Source of the DNA: Glycomyces fuscus
GTDB lineage: Bacteria > Actinomycetota > Actinomycetes > Streptosporangiales > Streptosporangiaceae
Direction of reading: 5' to 3'
DNA: 64,000 nt
Assembly (NCBI GenBank): GCA_002529455.1
Contig: NYMS01000007.1
Coordinates: forward strand, 1-64,000
Both the position numbers and the translations under genes were made by a program. Positions 1 to 8,252 of the stretch are shown here, piece by piece; within the stretch, counting starts at the first letter, position 1, and each line of letters starts with the position of its first letter. The notes below the pieces were generated by a model, which had not been told where the DNA came from, did not search any database, and saw nothing but the letters and a program-made list of their open reading frames with translations.

Positions 1-46
1 AGGGCGTCCGCCAGTAGGTGGATTCTGCTGGTGTGCGCACACAGAC

Positions 47-105
47 GGGCACGGTACCGCGATCGTGGAGTTGCTTACGCTTCGCGACCGGGAGGTACCG
101 TGCCC
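47..105 (+). promoter_or_regulatory. Inverted repeat spanning the transposase start codon
   Basis: GGGCACGGTACC at 47-58 is perfectly inverted at 94-105. The right arm contains the probable GTG start of the transposase, and the ribosome site GGGAGG lies just before it. A hairpin formed in transcripts entering from outside would hide the start codon, a known way in which insertion sequences limit activation by read-through. The pairing is directly visible; the role is inferred. Confidence 0.5.
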
Positions 106-951
106 GCTATCCCATCCTGCATCATCGAACCCCTGCGCGAGGAGTTCCTCGCCCAACTACCCCCACGTACCAACACCCACCCCCTGGGCTGCCACAACCC
201 CCGCATCCCCGACCACGTGGTCTTCGACAAACTCATCTGGGTCCTGGTCTGCGGCACAAGCTACGAACGCGCGGCCGATGCCACCTGCTCGGCCACCACC
301 CTGCGCCGACGCCGCGACGAGTGGATCACCCACGGCATGGGCCAAGCCCTGCATCACGCGGCCCTGGACGCCTACGACCGCATGGTCGGCCTGGACCTGG
401 AACACCTGCGCGCGGACGGCTGCCAGACCAAAGCCCCCTCAGGCGGTGAGTGCGCGGGCAGGAGCCCCGTGGACCGGGGCAAGCAGGGCCTCAAACGCTC
501 CCAGCTCACCGACGCCTACGGCATCCCGCTCATCACCCACCCGGCGCCGGCCAACATCCGCGACCACACCCTGCTCCCGGCCACCCTGGACGGCTACGAC
601 GACTTGGCCAAGGCGCTGGGCCCGCTGCCCGAGCACCCCGCTTTGAGCCTGGACGCGGGCTATGACTACCGGTGGGTCCACGAGCACCTGGCCGAGCGGG
701 GTATCAGCGCGAGAATCGTCCCGCGCGGTGCCAAGGTCCCGATCCACACAGGCGGACGCTGGGTGGTCGAGCGCACCAACGCGTGGATGAACGACTTCGG
801 CAAGCTGGCCCGGTGCACCGAACGCCGCCGGGCGTGCGTGGAGTTCTACCTCTGCCTGGCCTCAGCGATCATCACCGTTCGCAGTCTGATCCGTCGGGCC
901 TGGTATCTCTACCGGTGGGATACCAGGCCCTCCAGCCCACGCCTGCGATGA
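100..951 (+). CDS. IS5-family DDE transposase
   Basis: Cut-and-paste transposase of the surrounding element. The 283-residue protein from GTG 100 has the expected N-terminal domain (PLGCH...VVFDKLIWVL...CSATTLRRRRDEW) and then the catalytic acidic residues: Asp in RADGCQTKAP, Asp in LSLDAGYDY, and Glu in RWVVERTNAW followed by the usual CTERRR segment. The GTG start is preferred over upstream GTG codons because GGGAGG precedes it and family members start with similar MPAIPSC-like residues. The reading frame is intact, so the element may be active. It ends inside the right terminal repeat. Confidence 0.92.
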   Translation: MPAIPSCIIEPLREEFLAQLPPRTNTHPLGCHNPRIPDHVVFDKLIWVLVCGTSYERAADATCSATTLRRRRDEWITHGMGQALHHAALDAYDRMVGLDLEHLRADGCQTKAPSGGECAGRSPVDRGKQGLKRSQLTDAYGIPLITHPAPANIRDHTLLPATLDGYDDLAKALGPLPEHPALSLDAGYDYRWVHEHLAERGISARIVPRGAKVPIHTGGRWVVERTNAWMNDFGKLARCTERRRACVEFYLCLASAIITVRSLIRRAWYLYRWDTRPSSPRLR

Positions 952-1152
952 CCTACTGGCGGACGCCCTAAGTCCCCGCACGGCCGGACGCCCCCTTTGC
1001 CGCTCATCCCGCCCGGCTGTGCCGGTACCGGGTCCGCGTTCCGAAGGCGCACGAAACGGGTCGACAGGCCTCTGGTTTTGCCCCACAGTCGCCCCACAGG
1101 GGGTAGAGGGGACCTGTCGGCCCGCGCTGTACCGTGCTCGACCTGACGTTTC

Positions 1153-2961
1153 TCACTCCCGCGTCGTTCCCAAGGCCATGTAGTCGTACATGGAGTAGCC
1201 CGAGTGGTAGTACACGTTGGTCAGGTTCGCCGGGCGGTACAGCACCGTCCGCTCGAACACCGCGGGAAGGATCGCCGCCTGCTCCATCGCCCGCCGGTCG
1301 ATCCGCGTGTAGACCGAGGCGCGCTCCTCGGGGTCCTCCAGGGTGACGACCTCGTCGAACCAGGCGTTGATCCGGTCGTCGTCCAGCTCCGAGATGTTGG
1401 CGTTGCCCGCGTCCCGGATGGCGTCGCCGTCCAGGATCTTGCTCATGAACCCGTAGCCGCTCGCCCAGTCCGGGGCCCACCCGTACACGGTCAGGCCCAG
1501 GTCGTTGTCCTCCACGAAGGAGGGGGACCCGGCCTGGGTGTTGGTGTAGGTGTCCGACGGGTACTGCTTGATCCGCGTCTCGATGCCCACACGGGTCAGG
1601 GCCTGCTGGAGCGCCTCGGCGGTGCTCACGTCGGAGGGCCGGTCGGCCCGGACGCCGATGGAGGTGGAGAACCCGTCGGGCTCGCCGCACTCCTCCAGCT
1701 TCCGCCGGGCCGCGTCCAGGTCGCCCTGGCCGTCCGGGGAGGGGTACAGGTCGATGTCCGGGTCGGCGCCCGACAGCGACGCGGGCATGATCTGGGTGGC
1801 GATGTCGCCGCCGCTGTCGCCGCCCCAGGCCCGCTGCAGGGCGTCGCGGTCGGCCGCGTACATGACCGCCTCGCGGCAGGCCAGGTCGTCCAGGGGTTCC
1901 AGGACGGTGCTGACGTTGACGTAGCGCAGGGTGTTGCTCTGCGGGTTGTCGACGCTGTTCCTGCGCTCCTCGTCGGTGAGCAGGGTGCCCCGCATCGCGG
2001 GCCCCACCCCGGCCCCGGCGAGGTCGACGTCCAGGTCGCCGTTGGTCAGGCGCTGGTCGATCTCGTTCTGCTCCACCCCCAGCTGGACCTCGACCCGGTC
2101 CGGCAGCGCCTCGCGGGTCGGATCGGTGGCGGGGTCCCACTGGTCGTTGCGCACCAGGTTCAGGGAGACGCCGGGCCGGTACTCGCCGTCGAACTTGTAG
2201 GGCCCGGAGGAGACGACGCGGCTCTGGTACTGCTCACCGCGGTCGGCCTCGGGCGGCACCGGTGCGGTCTGCGGCTGGATGAGCAGGTACGGGAACTCGG
2301 CGAACGGCTCCTTGAGGTGGAAGACCAGGGTGTGGTCGTCGGGGGTCTCGATCCCGCCGAACCCGGCCAGGGGGTCGCCCTCGTCGGCGTAGGGGCCCTC
2401 GTAGTCCTCGCTGTCGGCCAGCAGGTCCTGGAAGTACTTGGGGCCGTTGGGCAGCGCCTGGTCGCCGAAGTTGCTGCGCGCGACGGCGTACTCGATGTCG
2501 GGCGCGGTGATCTCGGAGCCGTCCTCGTAGCGCAGCCCCTGCTTGATCGGCACCGTCCACTCGGTGAGGTCCTCGTTGGGCTCGGGCATCGCCGCGGCCA
2601 GGTCGGGCTGGAGCTCGGTGCCCTCCTCGCCGGGCGCCCCGACGTAGGTGAGCAGGGTGCGCGCGTAGTAGCGGCTGAAGTTCCAGCTGAACGCGTAGTA
2701 GGTGTTGCCGGGGTCGGGCGAGTCGAAGTCCGAGGAGAGGGCGTAGCGCAGGGTGCCGCCGGCCTGGTCGGAGGGGTTGACCACCTCGGCCTCGCCCTGG
2801 TTGAACTCGGCGTCGACCCGGCCGCCGCCCCCGCCGCCGCCCGCACCGCCGCAGGCGGCCAGCAGCAGTGCCGCGGCCGTGCCCGCGGCCAGGACCGCGG
2901 TCGCCCGGCGGGGTCCGCGGCGCCGGAGGGGCGCCGCGCCTGTGTGATGGTCGGTGGTCAA
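1153..2961 (-). CDS. Peptide/nickel-type ABC transporter substrate-binding lipoprotein
   Basis: Extracytoplasmic solute-binding protein of family 5 (OppA/DppA/NikA type), expected to be lipid-anchored outside the membrane and to deliver oligopeptides or similar ligands to an ABC permease. The 602-residue product begins with a basic segment, a hydrophobic stretch and the lipobox LLAAC, then a Gly-rich linker. The body has family features such as YALSSDFDSPDP, a ligand-pocket region with DHTLVFHLKEPFAEFPYLL, and RGTLLTDEERRN. The start is TTG with AGGAGG five bases upstream. It follows the permease gene 69 bp downstream of that gene's stop, in the same direction. Genes that would normally complete the transporter (second permease, ATPases) are not next to it. 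Confidence 0.9.
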   Translation of the reverse strand: MTTDHHTGAAPLRRRGPRRATAVLAAGTAAALLLAACGGAGGGGGGGRVDAEFNQGEAEVVNPSDQAGGTLRYALSSDFDSPDPGNTYYAFSWNFSRYYARTLLTYVGAPGEEGTELQPDLAAAMPEPNEDLTEWTVPIKQGLRYEDGSEITAPDIEYAVARSNFGDQALPNGPKYFQDLLADSEDYEGPYADEGDPLAGFGGIETPDDHTLVFHLKEPFAEFPYLLIQPQTAPVPPEADRGEQYQSRVVSSGPYKFDGEYRPGVSLNLVRNDQWDPATDPTREALPDRVEVQLGVEQNEIDQRLTNGDLDVDLAGAGVGPAMRGTLLTDEERRNSVDNPQSNTLRYVNVSTVLEPLDDLACREAVMYAADRDALQRAWGGDSGGDIATQIMPASLSGADPDIDLYPSPDGQGDLDAARRKLEECGEPDGFSTSIGVRADRPSDVSTAEALQQALTRVGIETRIKQYPSDTYTNTQAGSPSFVEDNDLGLTVYGWAPDWASGYGFMSKILDGDAIRDAGNANISELDDDRINAWFDEVVTLEDPEERASVYTRIDRRAMEQAAILPAVFERTVLYRPANLTNVYYHSGYSMYDYMALGTTRE

Positions 2962-3030
2962 CCTTGCCTCCTGGTCGGATGGGCTGCTGGGGCCGGTGCC
3001 CGGCCCGGGACACGCGACGGGCCCGGCCCG

Positions 3031-4062
3031 TCAGTCGGAGGAGCGGGGATCGAAGGCGTCGCGCAGCCCGTCGCCGAAGAGGTTGAAGGCCAGGACGGTG
3101 ACGAAGATGGCCAACCCGGGGATCAGCACGAAGTGCGGCGCGATGGTGTAGAAGCGCAGGGCGTTGTCGAGCATGCCGCCCCAGGTGGCCATGGGCGGGT
3201 TGATGCCCACGCCCAGGAAGCTCAGGGCCGCCTCGAACAGGATGTTCGTGGGGATGAGCAGCGTGGAGTAGACCAGGATCGGCGTGACGAGGTTGGGCAG
3301 GATCTCGCGGAAGACGATGTGGGCGCTGCCCGCGCCGAGGCTGCGGGAGGCCTCCACGAACTCGCGTTCCCTGAGGGTCAGGGTCTGCCCGCGCACGATA
3401 CGGCCGATGTAGGGCCAGTTGAAGAACCCGATGATGAAGACCAGCACGCCGATGCGCAGGCCGTTGCCGCTCAGGCCGAAGGAGCCGTCGGGGATGACGC
3501 CGACCAGGGCGATGGCGAAGAGCAGCAGCGGGAAGGCCAGGAAGATGTCCATGGCCCGGCTGATGACCGTGTCGACCCAGCCGCCGAAGTACCCGGCGAC
3601 CATGCCGAGGACGGTGCCGATGACCACGCACACCAGGGTGGCGACCGTGGCGACCAGCAGGGAGGTGCGGGCGCCGTGGACGATGCGGCTGAACAGGTCG
3701 CGCCCGTTGACGGGTTCCACCCCGAGCAGGTGGTCGGCGCTGATCCCGCCCCAGGGGTCGATCCCCAGGGAGGGGTCGGCGGGGTCGCGCAGGACGCCGC
3801 CGGTGAGCGGATCGATCAGGTCCTGGTGGAACTGGTTGGGCGGGTAGCCGAACCACGAGCTGAGCAGGGGCGCGAAGAGCGCGACCAGGATCAGCAGGAG
3901 GACGACCACTCCCCCGGCCATGCCGAGGCGGTCCCTGCGGAAGCGCTGCCAGGCGATCTGGCGCAGGGACCTGTTCGCCGCCCCGCGCTCCCCGGAGGCC
4001 GCCGCCTCGGGGTCGGCGCGCTGGGACGACTCGGGCGCGTCCATCGGCACGGACACGTGCAC
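3031..4062 (-). CDS. ABC transporter permease, DppC/OppC type
   Basis: Inner-membrane subunit of a peptide-type ABC importer. It has an N-terminal cytoplasmic tail, a first membrane segment (GGVVVLLLILVALFAPLL), the periplasmic OppC_N region (GVEPVNGRDLFSRIVHGAR) and about five further helices. The EAA loop that contacts the ATPase is clear: EFVEASRSLGAGSAHIVFREILPN. The family normally works as a heterodimer with a DppB-like permease, which is absent here. Start codon is uncertain between GTG 4062 and ATG 4044. The 155-bp upstream gap contains a less GC-rich patch at 4084-4113 with a TATGC direct repeat and a CTCTG/CAGAG inverted repeat, a plausible promoter or operator. Confidence 0.88.
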   Translation of the reverse strand: MHVSVPMDAPESSQRADPEAAASGERGAANRSLRQIAWQRFRRDRLGMAGGVVVLLLILVALFAPLLSSWFGYPPNQFHQDLIDPLTGGVLRDPADPSLGIDPWGGISADHLLGVEPVNGRDLFSRIVHGARTSLLVATVATLVCVVIGTVLGMVAGYFGGWVDTVISRAMDIFLAFPLLLFAIALVGVIPDGSFGLSGNGLRIGVLVFIIGFFNWPYIGRIVRGQTLTLREREFVEASRSLGAGSAHIVFREILPNLVTPILVYSTLLIPTNILFEAALSFLGVGINPPMATWGGMLDNALRFYTIAPHFVLIPGLAIFVTVLAFNLFGDGLRDAFDPRSSD

Positions 4063-4178
4063 CCCCGCCAGTTGGTGTGACTCTATGCTTATCTCTGGAT
4101 ACGCAGAGTATGCACGAGCCGTGTGAGGGTTTCCAGCCTCCGCGCCGGGCGGCCCGAACGGCGCCGGGCCGCTGGCCC

Positions 4179-4210
4179 GGCCGTTCCCGGACGGCGGCCC
4201 GGGAACGGCC
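4179..4210 (-). terminator. GC-rich hairpin downstream of the ABC-F gene
   Basis: GGCCGTTCCCGG at 4179-4190 pairs perfectly with CCGGGAACGGCC at 4199-4210 around an 8-base loop. It starts 9 bp beyond the ABC-F stop on the minus strand and has no T tract, as is usual for actinomycete terminators. Confidence 0.7.
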
Positions 4211-4218
4211 TGGCGGCC

Positions 4219-5907
4219 TCAGGCGGTGTCCTCCCCGACCACGGCGCCGTCGGCCAGCCTCAGCTCCGACCAGGCCCAGTTGCGGCGCAGCCACCGGTCG
4301 TGCGAGGCCACCACCACCGCGCCGGGGGCGGTGCCCAGCGCCTCCTCCAGTTCCTCGGCCAGCGCCAGGGACAGGTGGTTGGTCGGCTCGTCCAGCAGCA
4401 GCACGTCCGGCGCGTGCCCCACCAGCATCGCCAGCGCCAGGCGGCGCCGCTGCCCCACGCTGAGCCTGCCCACCGGCCGGTCCAGGTCGCGCGGGGCGAC
4501 CAGGCCCAGGTCGGTCAGGCGGGGAGCGCCGGGCAGGGCGCCGTTGAGCCCCTCGTAGAGCTCACGCGGGGTCCGCTCGGGGTCGGGAAAGACCACGTCC
4601 TGCTCCAGCAGGGCGACCGCGGCCCCGCGCCGCCACAGCACCTGGCCCGACGCCGGGCGCAGCCGGTGCCCGAGGGCGTACAGCAGCGTGGACTTGCCCG
4701 CGCCGTTGGGACCGGTGACCAGCAGGCGCCCGTCCGAGGGCACGTCCAGGTGGTCCAGGCGCAACCGGCCCGGCACGACCAGGTCGCGCAGGGTGATCAC
4801 CTGGCCGTCGGCCGTGCCCGGATCGCGGGTCAGCGAGGCGGTGAACTCCAGCGGCCTGGGCGGTTTGCGCACCTGGTCGCGCTCCAGCTCCTCCAACCTG
4901 CCCCGGGCGTTGCGCACCCGGCGCGAGACCTGCTTGTCCACGCGCCCGCCCAGGAAGTCGTAACCCATCTTGTCGTTGTCCCTCGGAGCGCGGTTGTGCG
5001 AGACCTGCCGGGAGGTGGTGCGCACCGCCTCGCGCAGGCCCTTGAGGGTGTCCTGCTCGTCGCGGTAGCGCTGCTCCCATCGTTCGCGCTCCAGCTGCTT
5101 CTCCCGCAGGTAGAAGGAGTAGGCGCCGCCGTAGTAGGTGGGACCGTCCACGGCCGGGTCCAGGTCGAGCAGGCCGGTGCACACCGCGTCCAGGAACACC
5201 CGGTCGTGGCTGGCCAGCACCACCGCTCCGGGCAGTCCCCGCAGGTGTCCCTCCAGGAACTCCAGCGCCTGGTCGTCCAGGTGGTTGGTGGGCTCGTCCA
5301 GCAGCAGGGCGCGCGGGCGGCGGATGAGCAGGGCCGCCAGTCCCAGCCGCCCGCGCTGGCCGCCCGACATCCGCCCCACCGGCCGGTCCGGGCCGAGACC
5401 GTCCAGGCCCAGTCCCGACACCACCAGTTCGGCCCGGCGCTCGGCGTCCCACACCTCCAGCAGTTCGGCCTCGGCCAGCGCCTCGGAGTAGTCCCGCAGG
5501 GCCTGCCCGTCCTCGGGCGAGCCGTCCAGCGCCGCGGCGCTCGCGGTCAGCCGCCGCTCCACCCGCCGGGCCGGTTCGAGGGCCTCGTCGACCACCTGGG
5601 CCAGGGTCGTGTCCGGGGCGTGGGGCAGTTCCTGGTACAGGAACCCGGTGTCCGCGGGGCGCTCCACCCGCCCGGCGTCGGGCTCCTCCCGCCCGGCGAG
5701 CAGCCGCAGGAGGGTGGACTTGCCCGAGCCGTTCTCCCCCACCAGGCCGAGCCGCTGGCCGGGGGCGACGTCGATGTCGACGCCGTCGAACACCACGTGC
5801 GCGCCGTAGGACCTGGCGAGGTCGCGGGCGCGCAGCAGGGGCGGGCCGGCCGGGGCCGTGCGCGGCGCGGCTCCGGAGGCGGCACCGGTCGTGTTGCCGA
5901 GGGTCAT
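4219..5907 (-). CDS. ABC-F family ribosome-protection ATPase
   Basis: Soluble ABC-F protein, 562 residues, with two fused nucleotide-binding domains and no membrane segments. Such proteins act at the ribosomal E site, either in translation or by displacing antibiotics. Domain 1 has Walker A GENGSGKST, signature MSGGQRGRLG and Walker B ALLLDEPTNHLDD; domain 2 has GPNGAGKST, LSVGQRRRLALAML and DVLLLDEPTNHLS. The inter-domain linker is basic and helical (KQLERERWEQRY...NRAPRDNDKMGYDF), resembling actinomycete antibiotic-resistance ABC-F proteins. ATG 5907 is chosen because AAGGGTGG lies about 10 bases upstream; the frame is open further upstream, but that region behaves as an mRNA leader. A 205-base leader with a tiny uORF and a long-range stem suggests drug-inducible attenuation. 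Confidence 0.9.
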   Translation of the reverse strand: MTLGNTTGAASGAAPRTAPAGPPLLRARDLARSYGAHVVFDGVDIDVAPGQRLGLVGENGSGKSTLLRLLAGREEPDAGRVERPADTGFLYQELPHAPDTTLAQVVDEALEPARRVERRLTASAAALDGSPEDGQALRDYSEALAEAELLEVWDAERRAELVVSGLGLDGLGPDRPVGRMSGGQRGRLGLAALLIRRPRALLLDEPTNHLDDQALEFLEGHLRGLPGAVVLASHDRVFLDAVCTGLLDLDPAVDGPTYYGGAYSFYLREKQLERERWEQRYRDEQDTLKGLREAVRTTSRQVSHNRAPRDNDKMGYDFLGGRVDKQVSRRVRNARGRLEELERDQVRKPPRPLEFTASLTRDPGTADGQVITLRDLVVPGRLRLDHLDVPSDGRLLVTGPNGAGKSTLLYALGHRLRPASGQVLWRRGAAVALLEQDVVFPDPERTPRELYEGLNGALPGAPRLTDLGLVAPRDLDRPVGRLSVGQRRRLALAMLVGHAPDVLLLDEPTNHLSLALAEELEEALGTAPGAVVVASHDRWLRRNWAWSELRLADGAVVGEDTA

Positions 5908-5998
5908 GGAGTGGACCACCCTTCGTTTCGGGGTGGGCCTCGATGCGCGGTACCGGCCACCGTGCGCGGCGCGGTCCCGGGACGACCGAGGAGTCGTC

Positions 5999-6102
5999 GA
6001 CATCGAGACCGCACCGGGGATGGAGGTGCACGCCGAGCGGGGATCCGGCTCCAGCCACTGTGGGCGAGCCCCGCGCGCTCGGCGGTCGTCGGTCTCGATG
6101 TC
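5999..6102 (-). promoter_or_regulatory. Long-range stem in the ABC-F mRNA leader (putative attenuator)
   Basis: GACATCGAGACCG at 5999-6011 and CGGTCTCGATGTC at 6090-6102 are perfect 13-bp inverted repeats separated by 78 bases, all inside the untranslated leader of the ABC-F gene. The promoter-proximal arm overlaps the stop codon of the three-codon uORF at 6101-6112. A ribosome held on that uORF would cover this arm and free the distal arm, changing the fold of the leader. Erm and ABC-F resistance genes are known to be controlled this way; applying it here is inference from the geometry. Confidence 0.6.
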
Positions 6103-6112
6103 ACAAACGCAT
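6101..6112 (-). CDS. Three-codon leader peptide MRL (putative stalling uORF)
   Basis: ATG CGT TTG TGA reads Met-Arg-Leu-stop, 9 bases downstream of a good -10 element, so the transcript would begin within a few bases of the ATG and the uORF would be effectively leaderless. Arg-Leu at the start of macrolide-sensing leader peptides such as ErmD's (MRLR within the peptide) is part of a known stalling context, though the second basic residue is absent here. The TGA lies in one arm of the leader stem. It is too short to judge by codon statistics, so the call rests on position, sequence and the adjacent structure. Confidence 0.5.
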   Translation of the reverse strand: MRL

Positions 6113-6121
6113 GTTGCGCCC

Positions 6122-6150
6122 AGGCTAACCGCCGGGGGCGGGGAGGGCAA
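6122..6150 (-). promoter_or_regulatory. Promoter of the ABC-F transcript
   Basis: On the minus strand, TTGCCC (6150-6145) and TAGCCT (6127-6122) are separated by exactly 17 bases, fitting a housekeeping actinomycete promoter with a TAnnnT -10. The run TAATTCC immediately upstream of the -35 is AT-rich compared with its surroundings, a feature of WhiB7-activated resistance promoters. WhiB7 control is only a suggestion. Confidence 0.55.
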
Positions 6151-6324
6151 AGGAATTACGCGGGTGTCCGGCCGCGTGCGCGCGGGCCGGCCGACCGGGG
6201 AGGCCCTCCATCCCTTTCTCCCCGCTGCCCGTCCGGCCGTGTGCGCGGGCCTGCCCCCTCCGGGGCGGGCCGGGCGGCGCCGGGGCGACCGGCGCCCCGC
6301 CCGCGGGAGGGGGCGGGCCGGTGC

Positions 6325-6345
6325 GACCGGCGCGGGCCGCCGGTC
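6325..6345 (-). terminator. Hairpin downstream of pgi
   Basis: GACCGGCG at 6325-6332 pairs with CGCCGGTC at 6338-6345 around a 5-base loop, 12 bp past the pgi stop. A second 8-bp hairpin (GGCGCCGG/CCGGCGCC, 6276-6296) lies just beyond and may back it up. Confidence 0.55.
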
Positions 6346-6357
6346 ACACCGCAGCGG

Positions 6358-8067
6358 TCAGCCCCTGCCGCGCATGGACCGGTAGCGCCGCACCAGGGAG
6401 GAGGTGGAGGCGTCCAGTCCGGACACGTCGGCGCCCTCGGTGAGGGCGGGCTCGACCCGCTTGGCCAACACCTTGCCCAGCTGCACGCCCCACTGGTCGA
6501 AGGAGTTGATGTTCCACACCGCGCCCTGGACGAACACCTTGTGCTCGTAGAGGGCGACCAGCTGCCCGAGCACCGACGGGCTGAGCCGGTCGGCGAGGAT
6601 GGTCGTCGTGGGCCGGTTGCCCTCGAAGGTCCGGTGCGGGACCAGGTCGGCGGACACGCCCTCGGCGGCGACCTCCTCGGCGGTCCGGCCGAAGGCCAGC
6701 GCCTGCCCCTGGGCGAACAGGTTGGCCATGAGCAGGTCGTGCTGGGGCACCAGGTGCCCGGGCAGGTCGGGGGCCGGGTTGGCGAAGCCGATGAGGTCGG
6801 CGGGCACGAACCGGGTGCCCTGGTGCAGCAGCTGGAAGTAGGCGTGCTGGCCGTTGGTGCCCGGGGTCCCCCACACCACCGGGCCGGTCCGCCAGCGGAC
6901 GGGGCGCCCGTCGCGCTGCACCGACTTGCCGTTGGACTCCATGTCGAGCTGCTGGAGGTAGTCGGTGAACCTGGACATGTGGTGGCTGTAGGGCAGCACC
7001 GCGTGGGTCTCGGCGCCGAGGAAGTTGCCGTACCACACGCCGAGCAGGCCCAGCAGGAAGGGCAGGTTGCGCTCGACGGGGGCCGTCGCGAAGTGGGTGT
7101 CCATCAGGTGGAAACCGGCGAGCATCTCCCGGAACCGCTCGGGGCCCACCGCCACCATCAGGGACAGGCCGATGGCGGAGTCGTAGGAGTAGCGCCCGCC
7201 CACCCAGTCCCAGAACTCGAACATGTTCTGGGTGTCGATGCCGAACCTCGCGACCTCCTCGCCGTTGGTGGAGACGGCGACGAAGTGCTTGGCGATGGCG
7301 CCGTCGTCGCCGTCGCCCCCCAGGCCCAGCCCCTCCAGCAGCCAGGAGCGGGCCTCGGTGGCGTTGGTGATGGTCTCGATCGTGGTGAAGGTCTTGGAGG
7401 CGACCACGAACAGCGTCGTGGCCGGGTCGGCGTCCACGAGCGCCTCGTGCAGGTCGGCGCCGTCCACGTTGGAGACGAACCGGAACTCCAGCCCGCGGTC
7501 GGTGTAGGGGCGCAGAGCCTCGTAGGCCATGGCGGGCCCCAGGTCGGAGCCGCCGATGCCGATGTTGACGATCCTGCGCACCGGCCGGCCGGTGTGGCCG
7601 AGCCACTCGCGGGCGCGGACGCGGTCGGCGAACCGCGCCATCCGGTCCAGGACCCGCTGGACCTCGGGGACGACGTCATGCCCGTCGGCGTCGACCACCT
7701 GGCCGCGCGGCGCGCGCAGGGCGGTGTGCAGGACGGCCCGGTCCTCGGTGAGGTTGACGTGCTCGCCGCCCAGCATGGCGTCGCGCAGGTCGGCGACCCG
7801 GGTGGCCCCGGCCAGGTCGGCGAGCAGGCGCAGGGTCTCGTCGGTGACGAGGTTCTTGGAGTAGTCGACGTGCAGGTCCCCGACGTCGAGCGTGTACCGG
7901 TCGGCCCGGCCGGGGTCGTCGGCGAACAGCTCGCGCAGACGGGTGGAGCCCCACCGCTCGTGGTGCTCGCGCAGCGCGGCCCACTCGTCGCGCTGGTCCA
8001 GGGGGGTGCCCGCGTGGGCGCGTTCTCCGGTGTCCTCAGCGCGCGGGAGAGGTGTACTGGCAGACAT
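6358..8067 (-). CDS. pgi: Glucose-6-phosphate isomerase
   Basis: Cytosolic enzyme interconverting glucose-6-phosphate and fructose-6-phosphate in glycolysis and gluconeogenesis. The 569-residue length fits the classical bacterial family. Diagnostic segments are present: [33 protein letters not shown], the family signature in [28 protein letters not shown], and the C-terminal [16 protein letters not shown] with its conserved lysine. ATG 8067 is supported by AGGAG seven bases upstream. One oddity is that [10 protein letters not shown] carries Thr where many homologues (for example rabbit PGI, GEPGTNGQH) have the catalytic Glu. This may be a lineage variant and should be compared with other actinomycetes. 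It stands alone as a transcription unit. Confidence 0.96.
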   Translation of the reverse strand: MSASTPLPRAEDTGERAHAGTPLDQRDEWAALREHHERWGSTRLRELFADDPGRADRYTLDVGDLHVDYSKNLVTDETLRLLADLAGATRVADLRDAMLGGEHVNLTEDRAVLHTALRAPRGQVVDADGHDVVPEVQRVLDRMARFADRVRAREWLGHTGRPVRRIVNIGIGGSDLGPAMAYEALRPYTDRGLEFRFVSNVDGADLHEALVDADPATTLFVVASKTFTTIETITNATEARSWLLEGLGLGGDGDDGAIAKHFVAVSTNGEEVARFGIDTQNMFEFWDWVGGRYSYDSAIGLSLMVAVGPERFREMLAGFHLMDTHFATAPVERNLPFLLGLLGVWYGNFLGAETHAVLPYSHHMSRFTDYLQQLDMESNGKSVQRDGRPVRWRTGPVVWGTPGTNGQHAYFQLLHQGTRFVPADLIGFANPAPDLPGHLVPQHDLLMANLFAQGQALAFGRTAEEVAAEGVSADLVPHRTFEGNRPTTTILADRLSPSVLGQLVALYEHKVFVQGAVWNINSFDQWGVQLGKVLAKRVEPALTEGADVSGLDASTSSLVRRYRSMRGRG

Positions 8068-8252
8068 CCGGCGGCTCCTCGTCATTCGGTGCTCTGGCGG
8101 CGCGGCGCGGGCGCTCGGTCCGCGCGCCGCCCGCGGTGTGCGGCTGTGCTTCCGGTCATCAGCCTTCCACAAAAAGCGGGGACCACACGGTTGTCCACAG
8201 GCCCGGTCCCGGACTTTTCCGCGCGGTGCGGCAGCGGCCTCCGGCGCGCCCT

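Larger units (their letters stand above)
1..969 (+). mobile_element. Complete IS5-family insertion sequence, about 969 bp
   Basis: The first 19 bases (agggcgtccgccagtaggt) reappear as a perfect inverted repeat at 951-969, so both ends of the element are visible. The repeats enclose one transposase gene, and its TGA stop shares its last base with the right repeat. The left flank lies outside the window, so a target-site duplication cannot be checked; the right flank begins AAG. Size, end structure and transposase match IS5-type elements common in Streptomyces and relatives. It sits just downstream of an incomplete peptide-transporter operon, which suggests that it may have interrupted that operon. 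Confidence 0.9.

Noticed and set aside
1204..4080. Very long + strand open frame (over 950 codons) opposite the transporter genes
   Set aside because: Composition is Val/Gly/Gln/Arg/His-rich nonsense typical of antisense frames in high-GC DNA; the minus-strand genes have clear domains.
5908..6150. N-terminal extension of the ABC-F protein up to 6150
   Set aside because: The extension has no family similarity, spans the leader stem and promoter, and an ATG with a proper ribosome site exists at 5907.
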